A stretch of 64,000 nucleotides of DNA from Streptomyces sp. NBC_01454. Lineage in GTDB: Bacteria; Actinomycetota; Actinomycetes; Streptomycetales; Streptomycetaceae. The stretch lies in the NCBI RefSeq assembly GCF_036227565.1, contig NZ_CP109460.1:4402001-4466000 (forward strand). The letters are read 5' to 3'. Below the pieces are notes generated by a model that made no database searches, was not told the DNA's origin, and saw nothing but the letters and a program-made list of their open reading frames with translations. The first letter of the stretch is position 1. Each line of letters begins with the position of its first letter. Shown one piece after another: positions 40,746 to 49,897 of this stretch. Both the position numbers and the translations under genes were made by a program.

Positions 40746-43337
40746 GTGGAAGATCTCGTGAGTGATGAAATCGAGCGCATGTACGAAGTTTTCAGGGATC
40801 TGCTCGACACCGGCACGCCTGAGGAATCCGTAAAGAAACTGGAAGTCCTGCAGATCGGTCAGGACGCCATTCAAAAGATCATCGAGATGCACGAGCAGCG
40901 GACCATCCGGATAAGGGAAATGGAAGAGCCGCGCTCCGTGGTTCTGGACAACCGTGACACCTGGTACACGGGCCCTCGTCCGCGGGACAAGTGCTGGCCG
41001 GCGATGGTGGATCAGTTGTGCCAGGACAGCGGGTGGTCGCTTGATTCTCCTTCGCTCGCGAGTCTGGATTCTTCGTCGACACGCATCGTGTCGCTCCTCA
41101 GCCATCCGCGTGAGAAGAAGTTCTCCACTCGCGGGCTCGTGGTCGGTTATGTGCAGTCCGGGAAAACCACGAATTTCACCGCCGTCATGTCCAAGGCTGC
41201 AGACCGCGGATACAAGTTGTTCATTGTCCTGTCGGGCATCCATAACGGTTTGCGGCGCCAGACGCAAGCCAGGCTCGTCAAGCAACTGGTCCAGGCAAAC
41301 CCCACCAGGTGGTCGCAGCTCACCGGTCTCGACAAGGACTTCACGCCAGGTGACAATGCCGCCTCATACTTCGGAAGAAGTAACCGCACCCATGTGCTGT
41401 GTGTGGTCAAAAAGAATGCCACCGTGCTTCGAAAGCTTTCCGAGTGGCTGGGCTCCGCCTCCGAATACCTCCAGGACTGCCCGGCGCTGGTGATCGACGA
41501 CGAGGCGGATCAAGCAACCGTCGCCACGAAGTCGATCAACCCGCTCATCCGAGAAATCTTGGACCGGCTGCCCAAGTCGGCGTACGTCGGCTACACCGCT
41601 TCCCCTTTCGCCAACCTTCTCATCGACCCGTCCGCGGAGAACGATCTCTACCCTGAGCACTTCATCGTCAATCTGCCGAGTCCCGAGGGGCACGGGTACT
41701 TCGGGACCGAGGTGCTCTTCGGTCGGTACGCTCTCGACGGGGAGGACCCGGCCGAGGTCGATGACGGATACGACATGATCCGTCAGGTGCCTGATGAGGA
41801 TGTCGCGCGCGTCCGACCGTTGAAACGTGCCGATGTCGAAGGCTTCGCTCCCGAGATCACGGAAACGCTGCGGGACGCGCTCCGCTATTTCTGGCTTTGT
41901 GCAGCTGCACGGCGCGTCCGAGGAACGGGAAATCCGCACAACACGATGCTCATCCACACGAGCGTGAACACCACGGTTCACAACAGCTTTCATGCTCCGC
42001 TGGACTTCGAGAGGAAAAGTCTCGCGGGACAGCTGGGCGAGGCGAGTGTCATCGAAGAACTGCGCCGGCTCTGGGTTGCGGAGACGGAGAGGGTGCCCGC
42101 CGGTGCGTTTGCCGAATCCCCCGTGAGCTTCAGTGACGTACTTGCCGTCCTGCCGGATGTGCTCGACGATTGTCGAATCATCATGGACAACTCCAGCAGT
42201 GAGGACCGGCTGGACTACGAGAACGGTCCGGTCGTGGCGATCGCCGTAGGCGGTAACACTCTCTCCCGTGGCCTGACACTGGAAGGCTTGACAGTCAGCT
42301 ATTTCGTACGTGCGGTCTCCGCTTACGACACGCTGCTGCAGATGGGACGCTGGTTCGGCTTCCGGACGGGATACGCCGACCTTCCTCGCATCTGGATGAC
42401 AGGGGAGCTGCAGGGGTGGTTCCGCCATCTGGCCACTGTCGAGGCCGAGATGCGTCGTGACATCGACGTCTACATGACCGAGGACAAGACCCCGCTGACG
42501 TTTGCCGTCAGGCTGCGTACCCATCCTGCGCTGCGGGTCACGGCGGCCGCAAAGATGAAGAGTGCGGTGTACGCCGCGTCGGCGTTCGGCGGCCAACGTG
42601 TTCAGACACGCTACTTCCACACCGATGCCGAGTGGCTGAAGCGGAACCAATCCGCAGCCAGGAACTTGGTCGCCAAGGCCTTGCGCGCAGCGGCACAGCA
42701 GGAACGCCGGCCCGAGGACGGCCGCTTCCTGTTGCGTGACGTGCCGCACGATCACGTACTCGACTTCCTTGCCGACTACCGGTTCCATGAGAAGTCGCAA
42801 GAGTGCGATGCGGAGTTGCTGAGCGGTTACATCCAAAAGCGAACCGCTGTCGGCTCCCTGCGTACGTGGAATCTCGCCATCGTCGGCAACCCCGTCGGAA
42901 GCACGGAGGAGAACTTCGAGTTCGCGCCGGGTATGGCCGTGCGTCGCATCACGCGCGCGAAGATCGACACCACGGACTCTCCCGCCGGGTTCGCCGATAT
43001 CAAGACGCTGATGAGCCGTAAGGATGCCGCTCTCGATCTCCAGGGCGACACGACGAAGCTGAGCGAGGAGGAGATCAAGGCGGAGCGCAGGCGCCAACTG
43101 CCGGACACCGGACTCGTTGTGCTCTACCCGATCGACAAGGTCTCCGAGCCGGTGCCGGCGAAGGCGACGCGTCGCGCCCTGAACGCCGAGGAGCACGTCA
43201 TCGGCGTCGGCCTCGTCTTCCCTCGACCGTCGGGCGACGACAGCACCGTCGAATGGAACTACATCTCTGCCGATCTGTCCGGTGTGAACCTCGAGGTGGA
43301 GGACTTCAGCCTCGTGGAGGGCGAGGCCGCAGGGTGA
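40746..43337 (+). CDS. Z1-domain SF2 helicase-like ATPase
   Basis: 863 residues from a GTG at 40746; a longer form from 40539 cannot be excluded. It has Walker A GYVQSGKT (134-141), LVIDDEADQAT (Walker B, 251-255), a YTASPFANLL segment (motif III-like, replacing SAT), GGNTLSRGLTLEGL and the Z1 signature LLQMGRWFGFRTGYADLPRIW. Z1 proteins are SF2-type ATPases of prokaryotic restriction-modification-like operons, first described with MutL/MORC homologues. It would translocate on or remodel DNA for the nuclease. The next gene overlaps its stop (GTGA). Confidence 0.92.
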   Translation: MEDLVSDEIERMYEVFRDLLDTGTPEESVKKLEVLQIGQDAIQKIIEMHEQRTIRIREMEEPRSVVLDNRDTWYTGPRPRDKCWPAMVDQLCQDSGWSLDSPSLASLDSSSTRIVSLLSHPREKKFSTRGLVVGYVQSGKTTNFTAVMSKAADRGYKLFIVLSGIHNGLRRQTQARLVKQLVQANPTRWSQLTGLDKDFTPGDNAASYFGRSNRTHVLCVVKKNATVLRKLSEWLGSASEYLQDCPALVIDDEADQATVATKSINPLIREILDRLPKSAYVGYTASPFANLLIDPSAENDLYPEHFIVNLPSPEGHGYFGTEVLFGRYALDGEDPAEVDDGYDMIRQVPDEDVARVRPLKRADVEGFAPEITETLRDALRYFWLCAAARRVRGTGNPHNTMLIHTSVNTTVHNSFHAPLDFERKSLAGQLGEASVIEELRRLWVAETERVPAGAFAESPVSFSDVLAVLPDVLDDCRIIMDNSSSEDRLDYENGPVVAIAVGGNTLSRGLTLEGLTVSYFVRAVSAYDTLLQMGRWFGFRTGYADLPRIWMTGELQGWFRHLATVEAEMRRDIDVYMTEDKTPLTFAVRLRTHPALRVTAAAKMKSAVYAASAFGGQRVQTRYFHTDAEWLKRNQSAARNLVAKALRAAAQQERRPEDGRFLLRDVPHDHVLDFLADYRFHEKSQECDAELLSGYIQKRTAVGSLRTWNLAIVGNPVGSTEENFEFAPGMAVRRITRAKIDTTDSPAGFADIKTLMSRKDAALDLQGDTTKLSEEEIKAERRRQLPDTGLVVLYPIDKVSEPVPAKATRRALNAEEHVIGVGLVFPRPSGDDSTVEWNYISADLSGVNLEVEDFSLVEGEAAG

Positions 43338-44350
43338 ACAGCGAGTGGAGAAATCGCCTCGATCGCCATTGGACCGCATTGGAGGCATCCGTTCCGTCGC
43401 ACGAGAGGGCTCTGCGGGTTGCCGAGCTGGCGGTCGACACGAATGAAGGGGCCTTGGCGGTAGCTGTTGATCATCATGGTCACCGCCATCTCCTGGTGCC
43501 CGTGCGTGCTCATCAGAAGATTCGGGGTGGCTTCAACGGGCCTGTGCTGGAACTGCGCAAACACCCTCTTGAGGACAACGGCGACTATCAGGACTACGTG
43601 AATCTGGGATGCCTCCGCCGCGAAGTGAATGATGTCTTCACATCCCTGTGCGCGGACATTGTGGCGGCCGCAGGAGCCCTGCCCAGCAATCCCGTCAGAG
43701 CGCTCCATCACGTCATCGACCGTTGGAGGGCTCTCTTTCAGACCGGTGGTGCGTTGCTGGGGCCGGAGCAGATGGCGGGGCTCTTCGGGGAGCTTCTCGT
43801 CATGGAAAGGCTGCTTCTGGCGGACCCGAGCGCACATCGCCTTTGGCGAGGTCCGGGTGGACACCGGCACGACTTCGGCGCGGGCGTCCGTGCCGTCGAG
43901 GTGAAAGCCTTGACCGGTCGGCGGGGGCGGCGGATTCGCATCCACGGACTGGGGCAATTGGAGGCGCCGCAAGATGGAACGCTGTACTTGGCCTGCTTCG
44001 GGCTGGAGCGCGCCACCGGAGCGGGTATCGGCTTGGTCGAACTCATCGACCGTGTCATGCGGCTCGGCGATGACGAGAGTGCGCTGCTCACCCTGCTGGC
44101 GGCCGAGGGATACCGCTGGAGCGATGCTGAACGCTACCGAGACGTCCGGTTCGTCGTGCAGGAGGAGTGTTGGTATGACGTGGATGCCTCCTTCCCGAAG
44201 CTGACGGGTGAGTTGCTCCACGACGCCGGCGTGCCCATTCGTGTGGAGGACGTGCACTACACCGTTGACCTGTCCTCCGATTCGCCCCCCGCGCTTCATG
44301 TCGGCAGCGTCGACGATCATCTCCGCACTTTGATCGAGGAGAGTGCATGA
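43334..44350 (+). CDS. PD-(D/E)XK motif nuclease
   Basis: 338 residues from a GTG at 43334, overlapping the Z1 stop. The N-terminal half is a helical domain (SEWRNRLDRHWTALEASVPS; VHHVIDRWRALFQTGGALLGPEQMAGLFGELLVMERLL), and the nuclease core is HRHDFGAGVRAVEVKALTG: Asp of HDF and the ExK of VEVKA. It is the likely cutting subunit. The next gene overlaps by ATGA. Confidence 0.88.
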   Translation: MNSEWRNRLDRHWTALEASVPSHERALRVAELAVDTNEGALAVAVDHHGHRHLLVPVRAHQKIRGGFNGPVLELRKHPLEDNGDYQDYVNLGCLRREVNDVFTSLCADIVAAAGALPSNPVRALHHVIDRWRALFQTGGALLGPEQMAGLFGELLVMERLLLADPSAHRLWRGPGGHRHDFGAGVRAVEVKALTGRRGRRIRIHGLGQLEAPQDGTLYLACFGLERATGAGIGLVELIDRVMRLGDDESALLTLLAAEGYRWSDAERYRDVRFVVQEECWYDVDASFPKLTGELLHDAGVPIRVEDVHYTVDLSSDSPPALHVGSVDDHLRTLIEESA

Positions 44351-46287
44351 CCGGCCCGGCGTGGTACTCACAGCCCTTTCCACCGGAGGGGGCCAGCGCG
44401 GCCGAGGGCATCCGGAATCAGCTCGGCCGCCCGGAACTGGACGCGCTGACGATTCTTGTCCGGGAGTCCGCCCAGAACAGCTGGGACGCTCGGGTGCCCG
44501 GGACTTCTCTTCCTGTCGACTATCGTCTCGATCTCTATGCTGTCGGACCCGCGCACGTCGCGTCGTGGCGCGACATGCTGCTGCAAGGTGCGCCATTGAC
44601 GTCACACCTGCCGTTGCGGACGTGCTTGCAACGACCGACGCTGCAGGTCATGGCGATTTCCGATCGGGGCACGAAGGGCCTCGGCGGCCCGACGCGTGCA
44701 GACACCGTGGTGACGAAGGACCACGACTTCGTATCCTTCGTCCGCAATATCGGAGAACCCCGTGACTCCGAACTCGGTGGCGGCACCTACGGATTCGGCA
44801 AGGGCATCTTCTACCTGCTCTCCGAGGCCGGAACCGTTCTGCTGCACACCCGGTGCAAAACGGCCGACGGGTTCGAAACCCGCCTGATGGGCTGTGCACT
44901 GTGGGAGAGCTACATCGCCCGTGATCCGATGGGCGAGCGTCGTTACACCGGTCGTCACTGGTGGGGTGACACTTCCGGCGAGGTGGTCGAGCCGTTGGTC
45001 GGCGAGGCTGCGGAGAGTGCTGCACACCGTCTCGGCCTCAGGCCGTTCGGCGCTGACGAGACCGGCACCACGATCGTGGTGATCGCGCCGAAGCTCGACG
45101 GCCTGGGTTCGGACGAGGCGGCGGATTACCTGGCGGACACGATCGCCTGGCACCTGTGGCCGAAGATGCTCAGCACATCATCCGGCTCACCGGCCATGCG
45201 CTTCACCGTGACCTGTAACGGCATCGAGCACCCGGTGCCCGACCCTCGTACCACTCGACCGCTCAATTTGTTCGTCGAGGCATTCGAGGCGATGAACGGC
45301 CCCGATCACAAACTCCTGCGTTGCCTCAAGCCGAAGCGGGACCTCGGACGTCTCGGCTTGATCAAGCGCTTTGCAGTCCCTGCGGAGCCCACCCGCGCGT
45401 CCCGGCTGATGGGCATCGAGGGGATGCTTCATCATGTGTGCCTGATGCGGCCGGCTGAACTCGTCGTGACCTACCATCCGGGGCCGAAACCCGCAGCCGA
45501 GCATGTTTCGTACGCCGGGGTATTCCGGGCGGACAAGGCCATGGACGACATCTATGCCAGGGCAGAGCCACCAACCCATGACGCATGGAATCCTCATTCC
45601 CTGGATACACCGGACAGTACGTTCGTGCGTTCCACCTTCCAGCGCATCAAGGAGTTGCTGGAACCGCTCTTGGGCATCGGGGGAAGCGCGCGTCAGGGAT
45701 CCGCACATATCGCCTTGGGGGCGGCGAGCGGCAAGTTCGCCTCGCTGGTCGGCGGGGCTTGGGGTGTCGGTGGGGCCACCGACTTCAGCCGTCCGGGTGG
45801 GACCACTACGGGGCCGGCGCCGAACGGGCGTGACGTGACTGCCGCAGGCTCAGAGGGAAGCCACGCCGACCGATGCGACGGCACCGACTCAGGTGCAGGG
45901 AGTATCCCTCGGCAAGGGGCGGTGTCGCGTCCGCGCAACTCACCTTCCCGCCCCCGTGTGGAGTATGTCGGCGAACCGTACTGGGATGAACGGCTCGGGG
46001 CATCGGTCCTGGTCCAACCGTTCCGGCTCCCCGTCTCCGGCCCGCAGCGGGTGCACGCCCGTCTGGATGTTGCGCTGATGGGAGCCGGCAATCGTGAGAC
46101 CGACCCACCGCGTGGGGCCGAGATGCCCGGTCTGGTGGGTTGGGAGAACTCCGGCAGGGAGATCTCGTCGACGCCCACGTATGTCATCGAGGGTGGGGAC
46201 GGTGCGCTGTGGCGAGCGCTCGTCCGTCCGGCCCCGGACACCATGACGGAAATCGGCATCGTGGTCGAGGAGGTGAAGTTCAGTTGA
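44347..46287 (+). CDS. MutL/MORC-like GHKL ATPase
   Basis: 646 residues from an ATG at 44347 (ATGA overlap with the nuclease gene). The N-terminal Bergerat ATP-binding fold has motif N in RESAQNSWDAR (Glu40, Asn44, Asp47), DRGTKGLGG (Asp106, Gly108) and the lid GGGTYGFGKGIFYLL (144-158). A transducer-like region follows, then a Ser/Gly-rich linker (about 490-530) and a C-terminal beta-rich domain (YWDERLGASVLVQPFRLPVSGPQ). MORC-class ATPases clamp DNA and probably act here as the sensor that licenses the nuclease. Confidence 0.88.
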   Translation: MTGPAWYSQPFPPEGASAAEGIRNQLGRPELDALTILVRESAQNSWDARVPGTSLPVDYRLDLYAVGPAHVASWRDMLLQGAPLTSHLPLRTCLQRPTLQVMAISDRGTKGLGGPTRADTVVTKDHDFVSFVRNIGEPRDSELGGGTYGFGKGIFYLLSEAGTVLLHTRCKTADGFETRLMGCALWESYIARDPMGERRYTGRHWWGDTSGEVVEPLVGEAAESAAHRLGLRPFGADETGTTIVVIAPKLDGLGSDEAADYLADTIAWHLWPKMLSTSSGSPAMRFTVTCNGIEHPVPDPRTTRPLNLFVEAFEAMNGPDHKLLRCLKPKRDLGRLGLIKRFAVPAEPTRASRLMGIEGMLHHVCLMRPAELVVTYHPGPKPAAEHVSYAGVFRADKAMDDIYARAEPPTHDAWNPHSLDTPDSTFVRSTFQRIKELLEPLLGIGGSARQGSAHIALGAASGKFASLVGGAWGVGGATDFSRPGGTTTGPAPNGRDVTAAGSEGSHADRCDGTDSGAGSIPRQGAVSRPRNSPSRPRVEYVGEPYWDERLGASVLVQPFRLPVSGPQRVHARLDVALMGAGNRETDPPRGAEMPGLVGWENSGREISSTPTYVIEGGDGALWRALVRPAPDTMTEIGIVVEEVKFS

Positions 46288-47180
46288 GCCGACGTGCACT
46301 CCCCTATCGTCGACCCGCGAGCGAGGTTGCCGAGGCAGACGACTGGATGCTTCTGGTCGATGGCGAGGAACTCCCCCTTCCCGACGCGCTCAGCGACTGG
46401 GACTACCAGATGGATCTGGCGCTGCGGCGTATCATGCGGATCGATCCACAGCGAGCCCGAGCGGAGTCAGGCCTCCCACCGGACGCGGTGTTGGCGCTCA
46501 CCGTCGTGTGGACGGCCACCGGTTCGAACCTTCGTGCTCCTGCAGACCGCATCTCTCTCGCCGGCACGGAAGTCAGGGATTGCGAACTGACCGCTCGTCT
46601 ACGGGGGAGTGATCTGGGCGGCAACCTGATCGTGGACACGGCGCTGGTGCTTGCGGAAACCACGGACAGAGGCGCGCCGGCCTCCCCACGACGGGCCGGG
46701 TCGGTGTTGTGGAGTGACCGTCACTCCGTGCGCCTGCAGGGAGACGCTCCACAGTTCCCCATGGCCGTCATCGACTTCGCGCACACCTCGTTCCCGAATG
46801 ACGCCGCATGGTATCTGCAGATACAGAACGATCTCCTCGGTGCCACCATGGGATCGATGCTCTTGCTGGTGAACGAAGCGAACGGCGCCACCACGACAGC
46901 GTTCCGCAATGCCGGAAAGCCACGACAGGTCGACCGAGCCATACTGGCTGCTGTTTACGCCGACGCGGCGAGGGTCATGGTTGAACACGCGCTTCGGCAC
47001 TCCGATTTTATTGACGGCGCGGAGTTCCCGCCGGAGACACTCGGTCACACCCTGATGGGGCTCTTCCAACAGCTGTTCCCCGGGGCCACAATCAACGACA
47101 TACAGCTCAGGTTTGAGCGTTCCGCGAGCATTTTCGCATCCGACCTTCAGGCAGCAGTCAAAATCTTCCAGGATGTTTGA
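46284..47180 (+). CDS. Uncharacterised island subunit
   Basis: 298 residues from a TTG at 46284 that overlaps the previous stop (TTGA), with GGAGG 10 bases upstream. No known catalytic motif. N-terminal segment with WMLLVDGEELPLPDALSDWDYQMDLAL, a beta-rich middle (SVLWSDRHSVRLQGDAPQFPM) and a helical C-terminus. Members of the same operon type carry a gene of this size here, so it is probably a structural subunit bridging ATPase and nuclease, perhaps by DNA or effector recognition. Confidence 0.75.
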   Translation: MSRRALPYRRPASEVAEADDWMLLVDGEELPLPDALSDWDYQMDLALRRIMRIDPQRARAESGLPPDAVLALTVVWTATGSNLRAPADRISLAGTEVRDCELTARLRGSDLGGNLIVDTALVLAETTDRGAPASPRRAGSVLWSDRHSVRLQGDAPQFPMAVIDFAHTSFPNDAAWYLQIQNDLLGATMGSMLLLVNEANGATTTAFRNAGKPRQVDRAILAAVYADAARVMVEHALRHSDFIDGAEFPPETLGHTLMGLFQQLFPGATINDIQLRFERSASIFASDLQAAVKIFQDV

Positions 47181-47989
47181 TGAGTTTCCTTTACCCACGA
47201 CTGCTCTCCGGCCAGGCTGCCCCCTTGCACGAGCGCTATCGGCATCTCACCGTGACGGAATTGGCCGATCTGGCAGACACCGGGCACGTCTCAGCCGTCT
47301 ACGTGGCCACCGGCGGAGATCGGGTACCGGAAACGAAGCTCGAAGAACTGCGTGCGCTCGTCATCTCGCTTGCCGAAGAGGCAGGTTTTCCCGGTGAGTC
47401 CGATCGTGAACGCAGGGCGCTATTCGATCGGCGGCTGGCGACCGCGGTGCATGCTTCGATGGAGCTGGCTCCCGCCGAGGCTGCCTCCGGTGACATCTGG
47501 GCCTTCATGGCTTTGGTGTTGCTGCCGGATGTCTCGTACTGGCGTTACCCAAGGCCACCAGGAGATCGTGTGCTCGGCACGGACCTGACACGCCATGTCG
47601 TGGGCCGCATGTGGTGGCGTGCGCAGTTGATCCACTCACCGGACGAGCCCGATCCCTATGCCGCAATGAGCATTCTCGGCGAGGATGCCTTCGACCGCAT
47701 CTACAGCAGGCGCCGGGCGTTGGGCGGGAGCCCCTATCTGGTCAAGGCGATCCTCAAGGTGTGGGACAGCCTGGATCTCCAAGGCCTTCCCTACCGGGAA
47801 ACTCTTGAGGATTTCCTCAAACGACTCTTGCGTCTCGCTCCGTTCGTTCTGTTCGAGTCTCTCGCACCGACGGCCCTCGATGGCGAACTCCGCGCGGTTG
47901 CGAAGGAAACGATGACCGCAGTCCTGGAGGCCTCGGAGGCCGGATCGCACGAGATCCGTCACAAGATCGACGTCGCCTTCGGCAGGTGA
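47180..47989 (+). CDS. DUF6339-like protein
   Basis: 269 residues from an ATG at 47180 (shares one base with the previous stop, TGATG). Helical protein with HLTVTELADLADTGHVSAVYVATGGDRVPETKLEELR near the start and GRMWWRAQLIHSPDEPDPY in the middle; I recall similar proteins as DUF6339 in such operons. No catalytic residues can be assigned. It is the last of the five plus-strand genes, converging on the methyltransferase gene with only 17 bases between the stops. Confidence 0.78.
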   Translation: MSFLYPRLLSGQAAPLHERYRHLTVTELADLADTGHVSAVYVATGGDRVPETKLEELRALVISLAEEAGFPGESDRERRALFDRRLATAVHASMELAPAEAASGDIWAFMALVLLPDVSYWRYPRPPGDRVLGTDLTRHVVGRMWWRAQLIHSPDEPDPYAAMSILGEDAFDRIYSRRRALGGSPYLVKAILKVWDSLDLQGLPYRETLEDFLKRLLRLAPFVLFESLAPTALDGELRAVAKETMTAVLEASEAGSHEIRHKIDVAFGR

Positions 47990-48006
47990 GGGGAGGTGCG
48001 GTCCGT

Positions 48007-49329
48007 CTACTCCCGCTCCCCGCGCAAAGCATGGTGGATGACCTTGGCGATGGCGGTGGCGAGGTCTACCGGGACCGCATTGCCGATCTGCCGGGCGATC
48101 TGCGACTTGCTGCCGAACCAGCGGAAATTTTCCGGGAACCCCTGAATAAGGGCGGCCTCGAGGTGAGTGATGGGCCGGTCCTCCTTCGGGTGCAGGTAGC
48201 GACCCTTTTCCGGCTTGAAGAACTCGGTTCTGATGGTTACCGAAGGTTTATCCCAGACGAGGCGCCCCATGACATCGCCGGAGCCTGATTGGTGATTTAT
48301 CCAACTTTCCGTGGTGAGCAGCCTTCCGCCGGGCTTTGTGGCGTCCACAAGATTGTGCCGATTCCCGCCGGCCGGGATTGCTCGGTAACGGGCGAGCGAG
48401 AGGGCCGTGGGGTTCCTGCCGAAGTGCAGCTGGGATGTCCGGAAAGGTCCGGGCATCTTGTTGCGGATGCGGTCGATGAAATCCTGATCCAGTCGTCCCG
48501 TCTCCGTGATCTTCCGAGAGATGCGTACTGCGGCCGGAGTGCCGTGAGCGGTCCGGGAAGGAAGGTCTGTGCTTGTCACAGCCGGCGGGACGTTTCTGAG
48601 GCATTCCTCCAGCGTCTTCCAGAGGTCGAGCTTGTCAGCGGCTGAGTCCGACGGAGTTGCGAAGCTGAGCTGTGTGTTCTCCCCCGCCCGCGGTTCCGGG
48701 ACGCGCGGCGGATCGGGACGCCGGTGCGTGGGGCGAGGGTGCTCCACCAGCGGCAGATCGGACTGTGTGCCGATGATGATCGTGCGCTTGCGTGCCTGGG
48801 CGACGCCGAAGTCTGCAGAATTGAGCAGCTGCTCGCAGATTTCGTAACCGGCCTCCTTGAACTCCTTCCGGAGGCTCTCGAATTCCTGTGAGGTGCTGAA
48901 ACGGTCGACGTTCTCAATGACGAAAACCTTCGGTTCCGCTTCTTTGACCACTTTGAAGTACTGGCGCCACAGTTGATTTCGAGGGTCGTTCGGGTTCTCC
49001 TTTCCGAGGCCTGAGAATCCTTGGCATGGCGGTCCGCCGAGAATTACTTCAGCCTTTGGGATGGGCCCCTGTGCCCAGCGGGTGATGTCTCCGAGGTACA
49101 CATGGTCTGTGCCCCCTGACAACTCGCCGAAATTTTCTGCATAGGTCATGGCTGCTGCGGCGTCCAGCTCGACCGCGGCCACGGGAGCGAACGCCGACGG
49201 CGTGGTCGAATCCCCTTCCCGAATGGTCGACCCGTCAAGGGCGATCCGGAGGAAACCCTGCGTCAGCCCGCCCGCCCCGCAAAAGAGGTCGATCATTCTG
49301 ATGGGGCGGTCAGGGGCGTGCATGCTCAT
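48007..49329 (-). CDS. C5-cytosine DNA methyltransferase
   Basis: 440 residues from an ATG at 49329 (second ATG two codons later). Transfers a methyl group from AdoMet to C5 of cytosine in a specific sequence. Motif I DLFCGAGGLTQGF (14-26), motif IV GGPPCQGFSGLG with the catalytic Cys102, motif VI VIENVDRF, motif VIII QARKRTIIIG, motif X RQIGNAVPVDLA. The variable target-recognition domain lies between about residues 195 and 330, so the target cannot be read. Paired with the Vsr gene 111 bases upstream; it protects host DNA from the facing operon. Confidence 0.95.
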   Translation of the reverse strand: MSMHAPDRPIRMIDLFCGAGGLTQGFLRIALDGSTIREGDSTTPSAFAPVAAVELDAAAAMTYAENFGELSGGTDHVYLGDITRWAQGPIPKAEVILGGPPCQGFSGLGKENPNDPRNQLWRQYFKVVKEAEPKVFVIENVDRFSTSQEFESLRKEFKEAGYEICEQLLNSADFGVAQARKRTIIIGTQSDLPLVEHPRPTHRRPDPPRVPEPRAGENTQLSFATPSDSAADKLDLWKTLEECLRNVPPAVTSTDLPSRTAHGTPAAVRISRKITETGRLDQDFIDRIRNKMPGPFRTSQLHFGRNPTALSLARYRAIPAGGNRHNLVDATKPGGRLLTTESWINHQSGSGDVMGRLVWDKPSVTIRTEFFKPEKGRYLHPKEDRPITHLEAALIQGFPENFRWFGSKSQIARQIGNAVPVDLATAIAKVIHHALRGERE

Positions 49330-49440
49330 GCCGGCGAGTCTAGCCGGCGCCGCGGACAAGGGCATTGCCCTTGCCCGAGCGCGGCGTTGTCCCGAGCCGT
49401 GTCCAAACCCTTGGCCGGCGGGCGCGCCCCACTAGATCGG

Positions 49441-49866
49441 TCAGCGGCGGCGACGGGGCGCCGTGTCGACCGTGGCCGCCACCCGCTCTGCCACGAGCGC
49501 GGGATCCTCGTGTTCCCAGAACCGCAGTACGGTCCAGCCCTGCTCCATGAGATGTTCCGTCGTCTCGCGGTCGCGGGCGATGTTGCCGTCGAGTTTGTTG
49601 CGCCACCAGTCGGCATTGGCCTTGGGGCGTGTGGCGTGTTCAGGGCAGCCGTGCCAGAAGCAGCCATCGAGGAACACCGCGACCTTGGGCCCTGGGAAGG
49701 CGATGTCGATGGTGCGACGGGGGAACCCGGGCACGCGCCGCTGCAGTCGGTAGCGGTGGCCGGAGGCGTACAGGAGGCGCCGTACGGCCATCTCGGGGCC
49801 GGTGTCCCGGCGGGCCTGGACGCTCATTCGGGCTGAGACACCGGGGGACGAGGGAATGGCGGGCAC
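49441..49866 (-). CDS. vsr: Very short patch repair endonuclease
   Basis: 141 residues from a GTG at 49866; ATG at 49827 is an alternative but loses a conserved Ser-rich start (SSPGVSARMSVQARRDTGPE). The zinc motif GCFWHGCPEH and preceding TIDIAFPGPKVAVFLDG with the catalytic Asp identify Vsr, which nicks T in the T:G mismatch created by deamination of 5-methylcytosine. Repairs the mutagenic by-product of the adjacent C5 methyltransferase. No strong ribosome binding site is visible. Confidence 0.93.
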   Translation of the reverse strand: MPAIPSSPGVSARMSVQARRDTGPEMAVRRLLYASGHRYRLQRRVPGFPRRTIDIAFPGPKVAVFLDGCFWHGCPEHATRPKANADWWRNKLDGNIARDRETTEHLMEQGWTVLRFWEHEDPALVAERVAATVDTAPRRRR

Positions 49867-49897
49867 ATGGCCATTGTGACGGAGGGGCTGACGGGTG

